From contig CAWCNI010000004.1 of NCBI GenBank assembly GCA_963796915.1, forward strand, positions 1,178,001 through 1,242,000: a stretch of DNA of 64,000 nt, read 5' to 3'. Numbering within the stretch: the first letter of the stretch is position 1; every line of letters begins with the position of its first letter. The notes under the pieces were generated by a model. That model was given only the letters and a program-made list of their open reading frames with translations. It searched no databases and was not told the origin of the DNA. Positions 16,175 to 24,483 of this stretch are shown here, piece after piece. The translations under genes and the position numbers were made by a program. This DNA is from JAENWD01 sp963796915 (lineage in GTDB: Bacteria; Acidobacteriota; Vicinamibacteria; Vicinamibacterales; JAENWD01).

Positions 16175-17335
16175 ATGCTCTCCCCGGCCCTTCCGCGCAT
16201 CGCGCGACACGCCGCGCTGCGCGAGCCGGCCGCGTTGGCGATCGCGCTGGCCGAAGCGGAGGCCCCAGTCTTGGCGGTGGCCGCCGCCCTCCGTTACCAC
16301 CATCTCATTGGGCTTGTCCGCTCCGCGCTGGCGGATGGCGGCCTGCGGCCCACAGTTGACGCCACCCTGCTTTCGGCCATCGAGGCCCAGAAGCCAGTCC
16401 AGACGCTGACGCCAGACGCCCTGCTGCAGGGATTCGCGGGCGTCCGGCGCTCGCTCGATGCGGCCGGCGTTCCCGCGATGCTCCTGAAAGGCCTCTATTT
16501 CGCCGAACGACTGTATGGGGGCTACGAGCGGCGGCCGCAGTTCGATCTCGACATCCTCGTGCGTGCCCGGCACCTGCGGGCGGCGGGGAAGGCGCTGAAG
16601 CATGCGGGCTTCATCCGCACGGCCTACGATCTGCACTCGGTGACGTTCGTGCACGACGGCCTGAAAGTCGACCTGCACGGCTGGCTGCGTCGCGCGCCGG
16701 CGTACCGTATCGACGAGGCCGCGATGTGGCAGTCGGCGCAGACGGTCCGGGTCGGCACGCTCGACGTGCTCACGCCCTCTGACGACTACACGATCGTGTT
16801 CCTTGGCCTCGCCTGCTTCGAAGACGTGGGCCAGGCGATGGTCCGGTTGAAACAGCTGCTCGACTTGTTTCTGCTTCTGCGGCAGGTCGACTCGTCGATG
16901 GACTGGAACGCTTTCTTCACGCGCCGGATCGCCGAGGGCGTCGATGGCGTGCTGACAACCGTCTTCGCGCTCGTCCTCTCGATCTTTGAGGGGGAGGCCG
17001 ACACTCCGCGGCTGGCCGTCGCGTTGAAAGCCCGCCAGCCCGCGTTCACCACGGCGACGCGGCCTCGTGCGCTCGCCCTCGCCCTGGCGCCACGCAAGGA
17101 CCCGGCGAACCTTTCCTGGTTCGGCGGCGTGTATCCCGGCAGCCTGCCCAGATATCTTCTGTCGTTCTGGGCGGCGGGGTTCCCGGCGAACCTGCGCCAG
17201 CTCGATGCCGCCCGCCTGATGTCGATGCTGCGCATGGCCGCCGGACACAGGGCCACGGCGACCTCGCCGCCGTCTTCATCCGCCTCGACTGGAGATACAC
17301 TGTCCGCCGTGAAAGCGGAGACACATCGGGAGTGA
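16175..17335 (+). CDS. Nucleotidyltransferase family protein (NTP_transf_5-like)
   Basis: The 386-residue protein has the minimal nucleotidyltransferase layout: MLLKGLYFAERLYGGYERRPQFDLDILV near residues 105-135, where the DLDILV acidic pair is the metal-binding site, followed by a helical C-terminal part. This family recurs beside HPr-kinase-like ATPases in peptide-modification and lasso-peptide clusters. The next gene overlaps its stop by 4 bp (GTGA), as expected for such a pair. I chose the ATG at 16175; TAGGAT at 16164-16169 lies just upstream and could be a -10 or contain a weak ribosome site. No precursor-peptide gene fits beside it. Confidence 0.82.
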   Translation: MLSPALPRIARHAALREPAALAIALAEAEAPVLAVAAALRYHHLIGLVRSALADGGLRPTVDATLLSAIEAQKPVQTLTPDALLQGFAGVRRSLDAAGVPAMLLKGLYFAERLYGGYERRPQFDLDILVRARHLRAAGKALKHAGFIRTAYDLHSVTFVHDGLKVDLHGWLRRAPAYRIDEAAMWQSAQTVRVGTLDVLTPSDDYTIVFLGLACFEDVGQAMVRLKQLLDLFLLLRQVDSSMDWNAFFTRRIAEGVDGVLTTVFALVLSIFEGEADTPRLAVALKARQPAFTTATRPRALALALAPRKDPANLSWFGGVYPGSLPRYLLSFWAAGFPANLRQLDAARLMSMLRMAAGHRATATSPPSSSASTGDTLSAVKAETHRE

Positions 17336-18495
17336 GCGACGCGTCCGCGGCGGCCTGCCGCACGGTCCTTCAGAGCCCGCAGGCAACAGTGGACGTCGTC
17401 TGCCCGAGCGGCGAGGACGTCGCGTGGCTCGCAGAGTTCCTCGGGCCTGTCTTCCAACAGGCTGATCAGGCGAGCGGGGCCCACTATCACGTTGACGCTG
17501 TCGTCGACGAGGATCGGTTCGACGACCTCCTCGCCGGCAGGCCCGGCGGCGTCCTCCCCGAGGCTGTCGCCTTCGTGCTCGATCAGCGGATCCTGACGAC
17601 GCCGTCGTGGCGGGATCCGCGGAGCGGCCGGCAGGCCTTCTTCGACGCCGCCCACCACGCCATCTACCTGACCCGCACCGACGTGCCCGGTATCACAGTC
17701 GTGGCCCGCAGCGACGGCCGTCTGTTTCGTGGCGCGATCATGCGCATCGTCCGCGAGGTGGCGATGACACGCGCGTGGACAGCCAGCAGCCTGGTCCTGC
17801 ACGCGTCGGCCTTCGCCACCGAACACGGTGCCGTCGTCGTCGCCGGCCCCAAGCGGGCGGGGAAGACCAGCTTGCTGCTCCAGGCCCTTCACGCGCCCGG
17901 CGTGGCGTTCATCGCCAACGACCGCGTCGTGCTCACCGCCGACGGCGACGAACTCTCGGCAGCGGGCATGCCGTCGATCGCCTCGCTACGCCACAGCACG
18001 CTTGCGATGTTTCCGGGGCTCGGCGACAGGCTGGCTGCCCGCGGCTGCCGTGCGCATCTCACATGCGCGGAAGGCGAGGCTTCGGCCGGATCGCGAGCCG
18101 GGAGTGATGGCGCGACGTCGCCGGCGCAGTTGTGCCGGGCTCTCGAGGTCCCGATGTCGGCGCGTGCCTCCGCGAGGGTGATTCTGCTTCCACAGGTGGA
18201 CCTTACGACGCACGGTCTCGACCTGCGGCCGCTGTCGCGGATCGAGGCCGAGACGCGATTCGAGGCCGTGGTGTTCGCCTGCGCCAGTCGCGGCAGAACC
18301 TCCGAGGTCTTCAGGACCGACGGCACCGGCGTCGTCGTCGATCTGGCGAGCGCGCGCGCGGTCTGGTCGCGGGCGACGGCGAACGTGCCGGTGATCGACT
18401 GCCGCATCGGTCGCGGCGCGTTCGACGCCGGCCCCGATGCCACGGTCATGGCCATCGTCGACGCGGCGGGGAGCCTGGCGCAATCGTGGTCGTGA
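17332..18495 (+). CDS. HPr-kinase-like ATPase
   Basis: The 387-residue protein starts at a GTG overlapping the upstream stop. The kinase half has LHASAF (H158), Walker A GPKRAGKT (172-179) and FIANDRVV (D197), matching the HPr Ser kinase/phosphorylase layout (His, P-loop, acidic DD-like site). Related stand-alone kinases phosphorylate peptides in lasso-peptide clusters; HPr itself is not a likely substrate because no PTS genes are present. It is coupled to the nucleotidyltransferase and to the APH-like kinase on either side. Confidence 0.82.
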   Translation: MSDASAAACRTVLQSPQATVDVVCPSGEDVAWLAEFLGPVFQQADQASGAHYHVDAVVDEDRFDDLLAGRPGGVLPEAVAFVLDQRILTTPSWRDPRSGRQAFFDAAHHAIYLTRTDVPGITVVARSDGRLFRGAIMRIVREVAMTRAWTASSLVLHASAFATEHGAVVVAGPKRAGKTSLLLQALHAPGVAFIANDRVVLTADGDELSAAGMPSIASLRHSTLAMFPGLGDRLAARGCRAHLTCAEGEASAGSRAGSDGATSPAQLCRALEVPMSARASARVILLPQVDLTTHGLDLRPLSRIEAETRFEAVVFACASRGRTSEVFRTDGTGVVVDLASARAVWSRATANVPVIDCRIGRGAFDAGPDATVMAIVDAAGSLAQSWS

Positions 18496-19400
18496 GAGCG
18501 GATGAGCCGGCGCAGGCAGGGCGGGACGAGCGGATGGACCCGCTCGTCGAAGAGGCTCTGGCGCGTGAGGGGATGAGGGTCGCCGGATTCACGCGAATCT
18601 CAGAGTTTGGCCCCCTGAAGACATCGCGTCATGCGTACCGCGTGGCGCTGGCCGACGGACGAACGATCAAGGCGCGCCGGACACTGTCGGACGGCCGGGC
18701 GGCCCAGGTCTGCGACGCGCTCGCGGCACTTGCCGACAGCCGCCTTGCCCGCGTGCAAGCCCGTCACGGTGCCGTTCTCCTGGAGGAGTGGGTGGAGGGC
18801 ACACCGCTGACGGTCGCAACCGTTCGCCGCCATCACCTTCGCGAGGCGGCCGCATTGCTGGCACAGATTCATGCGGTGGAGGCCGTCGGCGGGAAGCCAG
18901 TGACCGGCGAAGAGAGCACCGCGCGGCGCCTGGCCGAGACCGAGAGTCGCCTGAACGCGCTGGTCGATCGCCGCGCCCTCGACCCCGAAGTCGCGGGCGT
19001 GCTCGCCATTTCACTACGGCGACAGGATCCCGGGCGCGCGCGTACCGGGTTGGTCCATCTCGACTTCGCCTTCCACAACTTCGTGATCGATCCGGCTGGG
19101 ATGCTGCGCCTCGTCGACAACGAAGCCATGTCCGTGGACGCCTTCGACTACGACCTTGCCCGGTCTTGGTACCGCAATGCGATGCCACTGGAGTCCTGGG
19201 CGCAGTTCGAGGACGAGTACCGCGACGCTGGCGGCCCGGGCGCACGCGGTGACTCCGCCGGCTTCTGGCGGATTGCGGCTGTCGTCGAGGGCGCTGTCAC
19301 GCGACTCGACGTCGACCCCGAACGGGCGGACGTGCCACTCGAGAGATTGCGGGCGATGGCCGCGGAGTTGCGCGGCCAGTCCGGCGGCGCATTCGCATGA
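18492..19400 (+). CDS. Aminoglycoside-phosphotransferase-like kinase
   Basis: The 302-residue protein begins at GTG 18492 inside the upstream stop (GTGA); ATG 18534 is an alternative. VHLDFAFHNFVI (188-199) is the catalytic loop with D191 and N196, and LRLVDNEAMSVDAFDYDLAR (205-224) holds the metal-binding Asp209 in place of DFG. These are the APH/choline-kinase signatures. EEWVEGTPL (98-106) is the hinge. It probably phosphorylates a small hydroxylated molecule. The stop overlaps the next gene in ATGA. Confidence 0.82.
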   Translation: MRADEPAQAGRDERMDPLVEEALAREGMRVAGFTRISEFGPLKTSRHAYRVALADGRTIKARRTLSDGRAAQVCDALAALADSRLARVQARHGAVLLEEWVEGTPLTVATVRRHHLREAAALLAQIHAVEAVGGKPVTGEESTARRLAETESRLNALVDRRALDPEVAGVLAISLRRQDPGRARTGLVHLDFAFHNFVIDPAGMLRLVDNEAMSVDAFDYDLARSWYRNAMPLESWAQFEDEYRDAGGPGARGDSAGFWRIAAVVEGAVTRLDVDPERADVPLERLRAMAAELRGQSGGAFA

Positions 19401-20620
19401 CGCCGGCGGCGGTTGCGTTCTTCTGCATGCACCAGCGCGGCCACTTGCAGCGCATGCGGCCGCTGGTGGCATCACTCGCAGCCCGAGGCGTGGCAGCGCA
19501 TGTCTTCACGGATCGCAGGCTCGCCGACGACGTACGGGCGTGCGGCGGGATATTCGAGGACCTGTTCGCCGGCCATGAAATCCGCGACGTGGACGCCGCC
19601 TCGATGCCGGCGCCGTTCCGCTACGTCACCTTCGCCGGCCGCTACGCGGACGACGTCGCAGAGCGCGTGGCCCGGCTGCGCCCGGCGACGGTGATCTACG
19701 ACAGCTTTGCGATGATCGGCAGGGCGGTGGCGACCCGTCTCGGCGTGCCATTCGTGAATGTGTGCGCCGGCCACAACGTCCACCCCGGGCGGCTTCGCGA
19801 CCTGCTGCCCACGATTCCGCCGACCCACCCGTCGGAGCACTGCCTTCAGGCTGCGGCGACGCTGTCAGAGGAGATGGCGATCGCGTATGGCGATCCGTTC
19901 ACTTACCTGTGCGCGCCGAGCCCGCACTTGAACATCTACTGTGAGCCGCCGGAGTTTCTGACAGCGACAGAGCGTGCGGCCTTCGAGCCTGTGGCCTTCT
20001 TCGGCTCGCTGGATCTGTCGCGAGGCGCGAGCAGTGACACGGCTGCGCGCACGGCCGCCTTTCGTGACGCGCCGCCTGACGCATTGAGAGTCTTCGTGTC
20101 ATTCGGCACCGTCAACTGGCGCTACTGGCCGGCGGAAGCCGAGCGTGCGCTTCGCCTCATTGCCGACGAGCTCGACAGGCTTCCCGGCGTGCAGGTACTG
20201 ATCAGTCTCGGCGGTCACGGCCAGGCGCTGGGCGCGCTGCCGTCGACGTTGGCACGCGACAACGTGAGAGTGGCTGACTACGTCGACCAGTGGGCGGTGC
20301 TGCAAGAGGCCGATGCCTTCATCACCCATCACGGCCTCAATTCCTCGCACGAAGCCATCTATCACGGCGTGCCGATGCTCTCATTGCCGTTCCTGTGGGA
20401 CCAGCCGGCGCTGGCGCTCAAGTGCCAGCAGTTCGGCCTTGCGGCGCCGCTCGGCGACGGCGTGCGAGGCATGGCGGCTGGAGTGGTGCGGAGCGCGGTC
20501 GAGGAACTGGCCGGCCGGCGCGAGGTGTTCGCGGCGAGGCTTCACGCCGCACGCGAGTGGGAGACTCGGGTCATGGCCGGTCGCGACGAAGTCACGACAC
20601 GGATCCTGAGTCTCGGCTGA
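19397..20620 (+). CDS. GT1-family glycosyltransferase (MGT/UGT-like)
   Basis: The 407-residue enzyme starts with a conserved N-terminal strand and the His of HQRGHLQRMRPLVASL near residues 12-27, the usual catalytic His region of GT-B natural-product glycosyltransferases. The C-terminal donor site reads ITHHGLNSSHEAIYHGVPMLSLPFLWDQPALA (about 310-341), the HxG...E...P...DQ block of the GT1 family. It likely transfers a sugar from a nucleotide donor to a small acceptor. Coupled by a 4-bp overlap to the APH-like kinase. Confidence 0.9.
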   Translation: MTPAAVAFFCMHQRGHLQRMRPLVASLAARGVAAHVFTDRRLADDVRACGGIFEDLFAGHEIRDVDAASMPAPFRYVTFAGRYADDVAERVARLRPATVIYDSFAMIGRAVATRLGVPFVNVCAGHNVHPGRLRDLLPTIPPTHPSEHCLQAAATLSEEMAIAYGDPFTYLCAPSPHLNIYCEPPEFLTATERAAFEPVAFFGSLDLSRGASSDTAARTAAFRDAPPDALRVFVSFGTVNWRYWPAEAERALRLIADELDRLPGVQVLISLGGHGQALGALPSTLARDNVRVADYVDQWAVLQEADAFITHHGLNSSHEAIYHGVPMLSLPFLWDQPALALKCQQFGLAAPLGDGVRGMAAGVVRSAVEELAGRREVFAARLHAAREWETRVMAGRDEVTTRILSLG

Positions 20621-20662
20621 GTATCAGCCTGAAGAGGATTGTGAACAATTGCGGGAGGACCG

Positions 20663-21340
20663 ATGGACGAGATGAGCGAAGACCGGTGGCGCTACACCCA
20701 GCAGTATCTGCTGGAGGTGTTCGGGGTCGAGGATCACGCCGCCGCCAACATTGCCGCGCGCTCTCGTGAGGCTGCCCTGGCGCCGATCGCCGTCACCAGC
20801 GACATCGGTCACCTGCTGACGCTGCTCGCCGGCCTGTCGGGCGCGCGCACGGCCATCGAGATCGGCACGCTCGGCGGATACTCGGCGCTGCACATCGCGA
20901 GAGGGCTCGGCGCGAACGGCCGGTTGATCACCATCGAGCGTGACCCGCACGCAGCCGAGGTCGCGCGACGCAATCTGGCGGAAGCTGGGGTTGGCGATCG
21001 CGTGCGCTCGGAGCTCGGCACCGCGGCCGAGGTGTTGCCGCGACTCGCCGCCGAAGTTGGCCCCGAGTCTGTCGGGTTCATGTTCATGGACGCGGACAAA
21101 ACGGAGTACGCCATGAACTGGGCGCTTCTCCGCCCGCTGCTTGCGCCAGGCGGGCTCCTGGTCGTCGACAACGTGCTCGGCACGCGGAACTGGTGGATCG
21201 ACGACGTAGGGCACGTCGGGAGAACCGCTGTGGACGCCTTCAACCGCGGGCTGGCCTCGGATCCGGCATTCGAGGTCGCCGCGGTGCTCGCGCGGCAGGG
21301 GCTGCTGCTGGCCCGGCGACGCCAGGCGGGAGCAGGTTAG
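20663..21340 (+). CDS. SAM-dependent O-methyltransferase, caffeoyl-CoA OMT family
   Basis: The 225-residue protein has AIEIGTLGGYSALHIARGL (SAM motif I, about 66-84), TIERDPHAAEVARRNL (motif II acidic residue), and FMFMDADKTEYAMNW with the metal-binding Asp residues, matching the divalent-metal-dependent catechol/CCoAOMT group. GGGAGG lies just upstream of the ATG. It is 42 bp after the glycosyltransferase and is probably the last gene of the five-gene cassette; the next gene runs the opposite way. Confidence 0.92.
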   Translation: MDEMSEDRWRYTQQYLLEVFGVEDHAAANIAARSREAALAPIAVTSDIGHLLTLLAGLSGARTAIEIGTLGGYSALHIARGLGANGRLITIERDPHAAEVARRNLAEAGVGDRVRSELGTAAEVLPRLAAEVGPESVGFMFMDADKTEYAMNWALLRPLLAPGGLLVVDNVLGTRNWWIDDVGHVGRTAVDAFNRGLASDPAFEVAAVLARQGLLLARRRQAGAG

Positions 21341-21371
21341 TCCTGCATTCGCGCGCGGGCATTCGTCGCGG

Positions 21372-24300
21372 TCACCCGGGATCGCGCATCGAGACGCCGT
21401 AGAGCGCGTGATGTGTGAAGACGAACAGCGTCCGTCGATCGACGCCGCCGAACAGGAGTTGCAGCGGCCGCTCGGGCACGTCGATGCGGCCGATCGCCCT
21501 GCCTGCGGCGTCGTAGACGAAGATCTGCCCGTTGGCCACGTAGACGTGGCCCGCCGAGTCCCAGGCCACGCTTTCCCCGCCACGTCCGGCGAACGGCGTC
21601 AGGCCGCCGAGCGTGCCGTCGGACGCCACCGTCGCGCGATACGTGCGGTTCTCTGCGCTGCTGACGATGTAGACGGACTCGCCCGGTTTCGCCGAGAGCA
21701 GGCCGTAGGCCGAGAGCGTGTTCGACCAGCGCCAGCCGGTCGCATCCATGCCCGGGTACGAGTCGTCGGGGCCCTGCTGGAACACGCGTACCGCCGGCAG
21801 CACGAGGCTTCCGTCGGGCGACACGTACTCCTTCGCCTTCGGCGTCCCGACGTCGCGCGCCAGCATCTGGGACAGCGTCGTGTAGACGTACGTATCCAGA
21901 TCGAGCTGGTTCGCGAACTCACCGTTGTCCCACACGTTGACAGGGTGCACGTAGGCCGCATTCGGATGCGCTGCGGCCGGCTGCGGCTGAAGCACCACGA
22001 TCTCGTCGGCAGAAGACCCTGGCGCGAAGGAGTACACCGTGCCCTCGGGGCCTGCCGATGACGCGACGAGCAGGTGGCCGGAGCGATCCACGGCAAGGTT
22101 CACCGGGTCCAGGGCGTCGTGCCTGACGACGTTCAACCCGCGCGCCGCAGACCACGAGAAGATCCGATGCTGATGCCGCTCGACGAAATACAGCGTCCCG
22201 TTCGCGTCGACAGCGCCGCCGGAAATCGAGAAGAAGCCGGACTCGAGGAGGCGAAGGCGCGCGCCCGGCGCCAGCACGGGAACCGGCGGCGCCGGCAGGG
22301 GCCGTGCGGGTGACGCCGGGACGTCGAGTACGGCGAACTCGCGCTCGCGCACGTCGAGGTGATGCGTCACGTCCTGAATCGCGTTGTCGTACGGAAACCT
22401 GCTCACGCGGAGGAACGTCCCGCAGCCGTTGGCGTCGCACACGCCGTATCCGCTCTCCGCGTTCACGCGAACGTTTCTGAAGCGGATGTCGGAGGAGTTG
22501 TAGATGCGCACCGCGGCCGGAAATGGCGCGTGGCTCCGCGTCACGCGGTAGCCGTGGTAGTTCGCGATAGTGATGTCGGTCGACGAGGCAATCTCGAAGG
22601 ACACGGCTTCCGGGCTCGAGGCCGCTTCCTCTTCGGTCTGCGGTGCCAGGAACTCCCAGTGGGAAACCCGTTCGAGCTTGATTTCGTTGAACAGGTGATG
22701 CTCGTTCGACAACTCGTACACGTGCCCCGGCGTCGTCGTGTCCGACACGTAGAAGCCGCTCTGCGCGTGCTGGTCCGGCGACCAGAGGTTCGCGAACGTG
22801 CCGCCACCGCCGCGTGTGACCCAGATGCTCGGGTATTGCGCGCCCCAGCGGTCGAGTCCTGGGCCGAACCCGCCGCGGCTCGACGGCGAGAGGACTGCTC
22901 GCACCGCGGGAGGCAGATAGGATCCGGCGCCGCCATGGATCTGCACGTCGTCGACGAGTGACGTCTCTCCAGCCATCCACAGCAGGCCGAGCGCCCGCGG
23001 GTTGATGCCGCCGGTGTAAAGGCCGAGGCCGCTGACGATGTTGGTGCCCCCCTGCGGGGCCTGCACCAGCGGCTTCGGGGTTCCCACGCCTTGAAAGGCC
23101 GGCGTCGAATCCGGCAGGTCGAACTGCGTCGTCCCGGGATGAAGTGCAATCAGCGCTGTGTCCGGCTTCAGCACAACCGAGTCGCGGACGATGTAGTGGC
23201 CGGTGGGGAAGTAGAGGACGCGGTGCGCGGCGACGGCTTCCTGGATTGCCGTGGTGTCGTCGGTCTGCCCGTCGCCCTTGACCCCCAACGTGTGTACGTC
23301 GACCCATTCGTCCATTGCCGGCAGCGGACGGATGGCCGGCGGCATGGGCTCCGGCAATGTCGGCAGCGCCTCCGGCCGGTAGGTCGTCTCGACGCGGCCC
23401 ATGCCGCCGAGGGCGACGGTAAGGCCGTGATTGAACCGCTTCACACGATAGAGCGGACCTGGCGCCGCCTCAGTGTTCCCGCTCTCGCGAAAATGCACGA
23501 AGACCGGCACGTCGGCGCAGATGGCGTTCTCGACGCCCACTGCTGTCGTCGCATTGCGCTCGTTGCTGACCACAATCGCGGCCTTCGAGATGTGCTCGAA
23601 GCGGCTGTCCTTCACCCAGAGCTGGTCGGAGTAGTGCGGGTCGATATCGATGGCAACGGGCACGTGCCTGAAGGTGTCGCGGACGAGAGTCAGGCCCGCC
23701 ATGTGCTCGCGGATGGCGGCGTCGCGCTGGCCTTCGAAGGTGGAGTCGATGAGCGTGAACTGCCAGAACGGCGACGTGTTGTCGGTGAGGATGCCGTAGC
23801 GGCCGCCGTAGATCTTGAGATCCTCGGCTTCGTTTCCGATCTGCATGAGGGCCGCAAGCCCGGATCCGACGTGGAAATCCATGTGACTCAACACGCCGTG
23901 CTGTGCGACATGGAAGCGGATGGCGACCGCGGCAGGGTTGCCGTCGCCGATCTCGACGTCGATGTTGCTCATCGCCGGGTAGAACGTGCTCGGCCCGGCG
24001 TCGGGGATGTCGTCGCGCGGCGGCACCATTCCGGGCGGCGGAAACGGCACCTTGTAGCCGGCCGGCGGGCGCGGGCCGGACGGGCTCGCGTGGGTGAACA
24101 CCACCATGAGCCCGAGGCCCTTCTGGTAGCCGGGTGTGTTGTCCGCGAGCACCAGGACGGGCCGGGTGGTGCCGTAGCCGATGATGCGAACGCCGCGCCA
24201 GACGTAGAGCGTGCCCGTTAACCGATACCGGCCGGAAGGCACGAACAGGATGCCGCCGCTCGGCGTCGAGGCCGCCTTGTCGAGCGCGGCCTGAATCGCG

Positions 24301-24461
24301 GCGGTGTCGTCTCCGACGCCATCGCCGTGGACGGCGAACGCTGGAGCGGCCAGGTAAACGGCGCCCGGGTCGTCAGGTCGAGCGGTGAACACCGAGGCCG
24401 CCTGCGCCTGACCGGCCGACGAAAGGAGTGTCACGATAATGCCGCTGGCGAGTGCACGCAT
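21372..24461 (-). CDS. Secreted pectate-lyase-superfamily (GH55-like) beta-helix protein with a C-terminal propeller
   Basis: The 1029-residue protein has a signal peptide (ALASGIIVTLLSSAGQAQA). Two right-handed beta-helix starts of the Pectate_lyase_3/GH55 type are seen: DDTAAIQAALDKAAST...GGILFVPSGRY (about 45-75) and DDTTAIQEAVAAHRVLYFPTGHY (about 400). From about residue 720 the pattern changes to SMP-30/NHL-like blades (GGAVDANGTLYFVERHQHRIFSW, NLAVDRSGHLLVASS). This suggests a polysaccharide-binding or cleaving enzyme fused to a propeller. I chose the ATG at 24461; longer starts would run into the divergent gene. Confidence 0.85.
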   Translation of the reverse strand: MRALASGIIVTLLSSAGQAQAASVFTARPDDPGAVYLAAPAFAVHGDGVGDDTAAIQAALDKAASTPSGGILFVPSGRYRLTGTLYVWRGVRIIGYGTTRPVLVLADNTPGYQKGLGLMVVFTHASPSGPRPPAGYKVPFPPPGMVPPRDDIPDAGPSTFYPAMSNIDVEIGDGNPAAVAIRFHVAQHGVLSHMDFHVGSGLAALMQIGNEAEDLKIYGGRYGILTDNTSPFWQFTLIDSTFEGQRDAAIREHMAGLTLVRDTFRHVPVAIDIDPHYSDQLWVKDSRFEHISKAAIVVSNERNATTAVGVENAICADVPVFVHFRESGNTEAAPGPLYRVKRFNHGLTVALGGMGRVETTYRPEALPTLPEPMPPAIRPLPAMDEWVDVHTLGVKGDGQTDDTTAIQEAVAAHRVLYFPTGHYIVRDSVVLKPDTALIALHPGTTQFDLPDSTPAFQGVGTPKPLVQAPQGGTNIVSGLGLYTGGINPRALGLLWMAGETSLVDDVQIHGGAGSYLPPAVRAVLSPSSRGGFGPGLDRWGAQYPSIWVTRGGGGTFANLWSPDQHAQSGFYVSDTTTPGHVYELSNEHHLFNEIKLERVSHWEFLAPQTEEEAASSPEAVSFEIASSTDITIANYHGYRVTRSHAPFPAAVRIYNSSDIRFRNVRVNAESGYGVCDANGCGTFLRVSRFPYDNAIQDVTHHLDVREREFAVLDVPASPARPLPAPPVPVLAPGARLRLLESGFFSISGGAVDANGTLYFVERHQHRIFSWSAARGLNVVRHDALDPVNLAVDRSGHLLVASSAGPEGTVYSFAPGSSADEIVVLQPQPAAAHPNAAYVHPVNVWDNGEFANQLDLDTYVYTTLSQMLARDVGTPKAKEYVSPDGSLVLPAVRVFQQGPDDSYPGMDATGWRWSNTLSAYGLLSAKPGESVYIVSSAENRTYRATVASDGTLGGLTPFAGRGGESVAWDSAGHVYVANGQIFVYDAAGRAIGRIDVPERPLQLLFGGVDRRTLFVFTHHALYGVSMRDPG

Positions 24462-24469
24462 GGTTGGGC

Positions 24470-24477
24470 AATATATA
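24470..24477. promoter_or_regulatory. Shared bidirectional -10 element between two divergent start codons
   Basis: The only AT-rich stretch between the divergent ATGs (24461 on minus, 24484 on plus, 22 bp apart) is AATATATA at 24470-24477. It gives TATATT on the minus strand and TATATA on the plus strand, each 6-8 bases from its start codon. Both genes would then be leaderless. No -35 is obvious. Confidence 0.5.
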
Positions 24478-24483
24478 CGGCTC

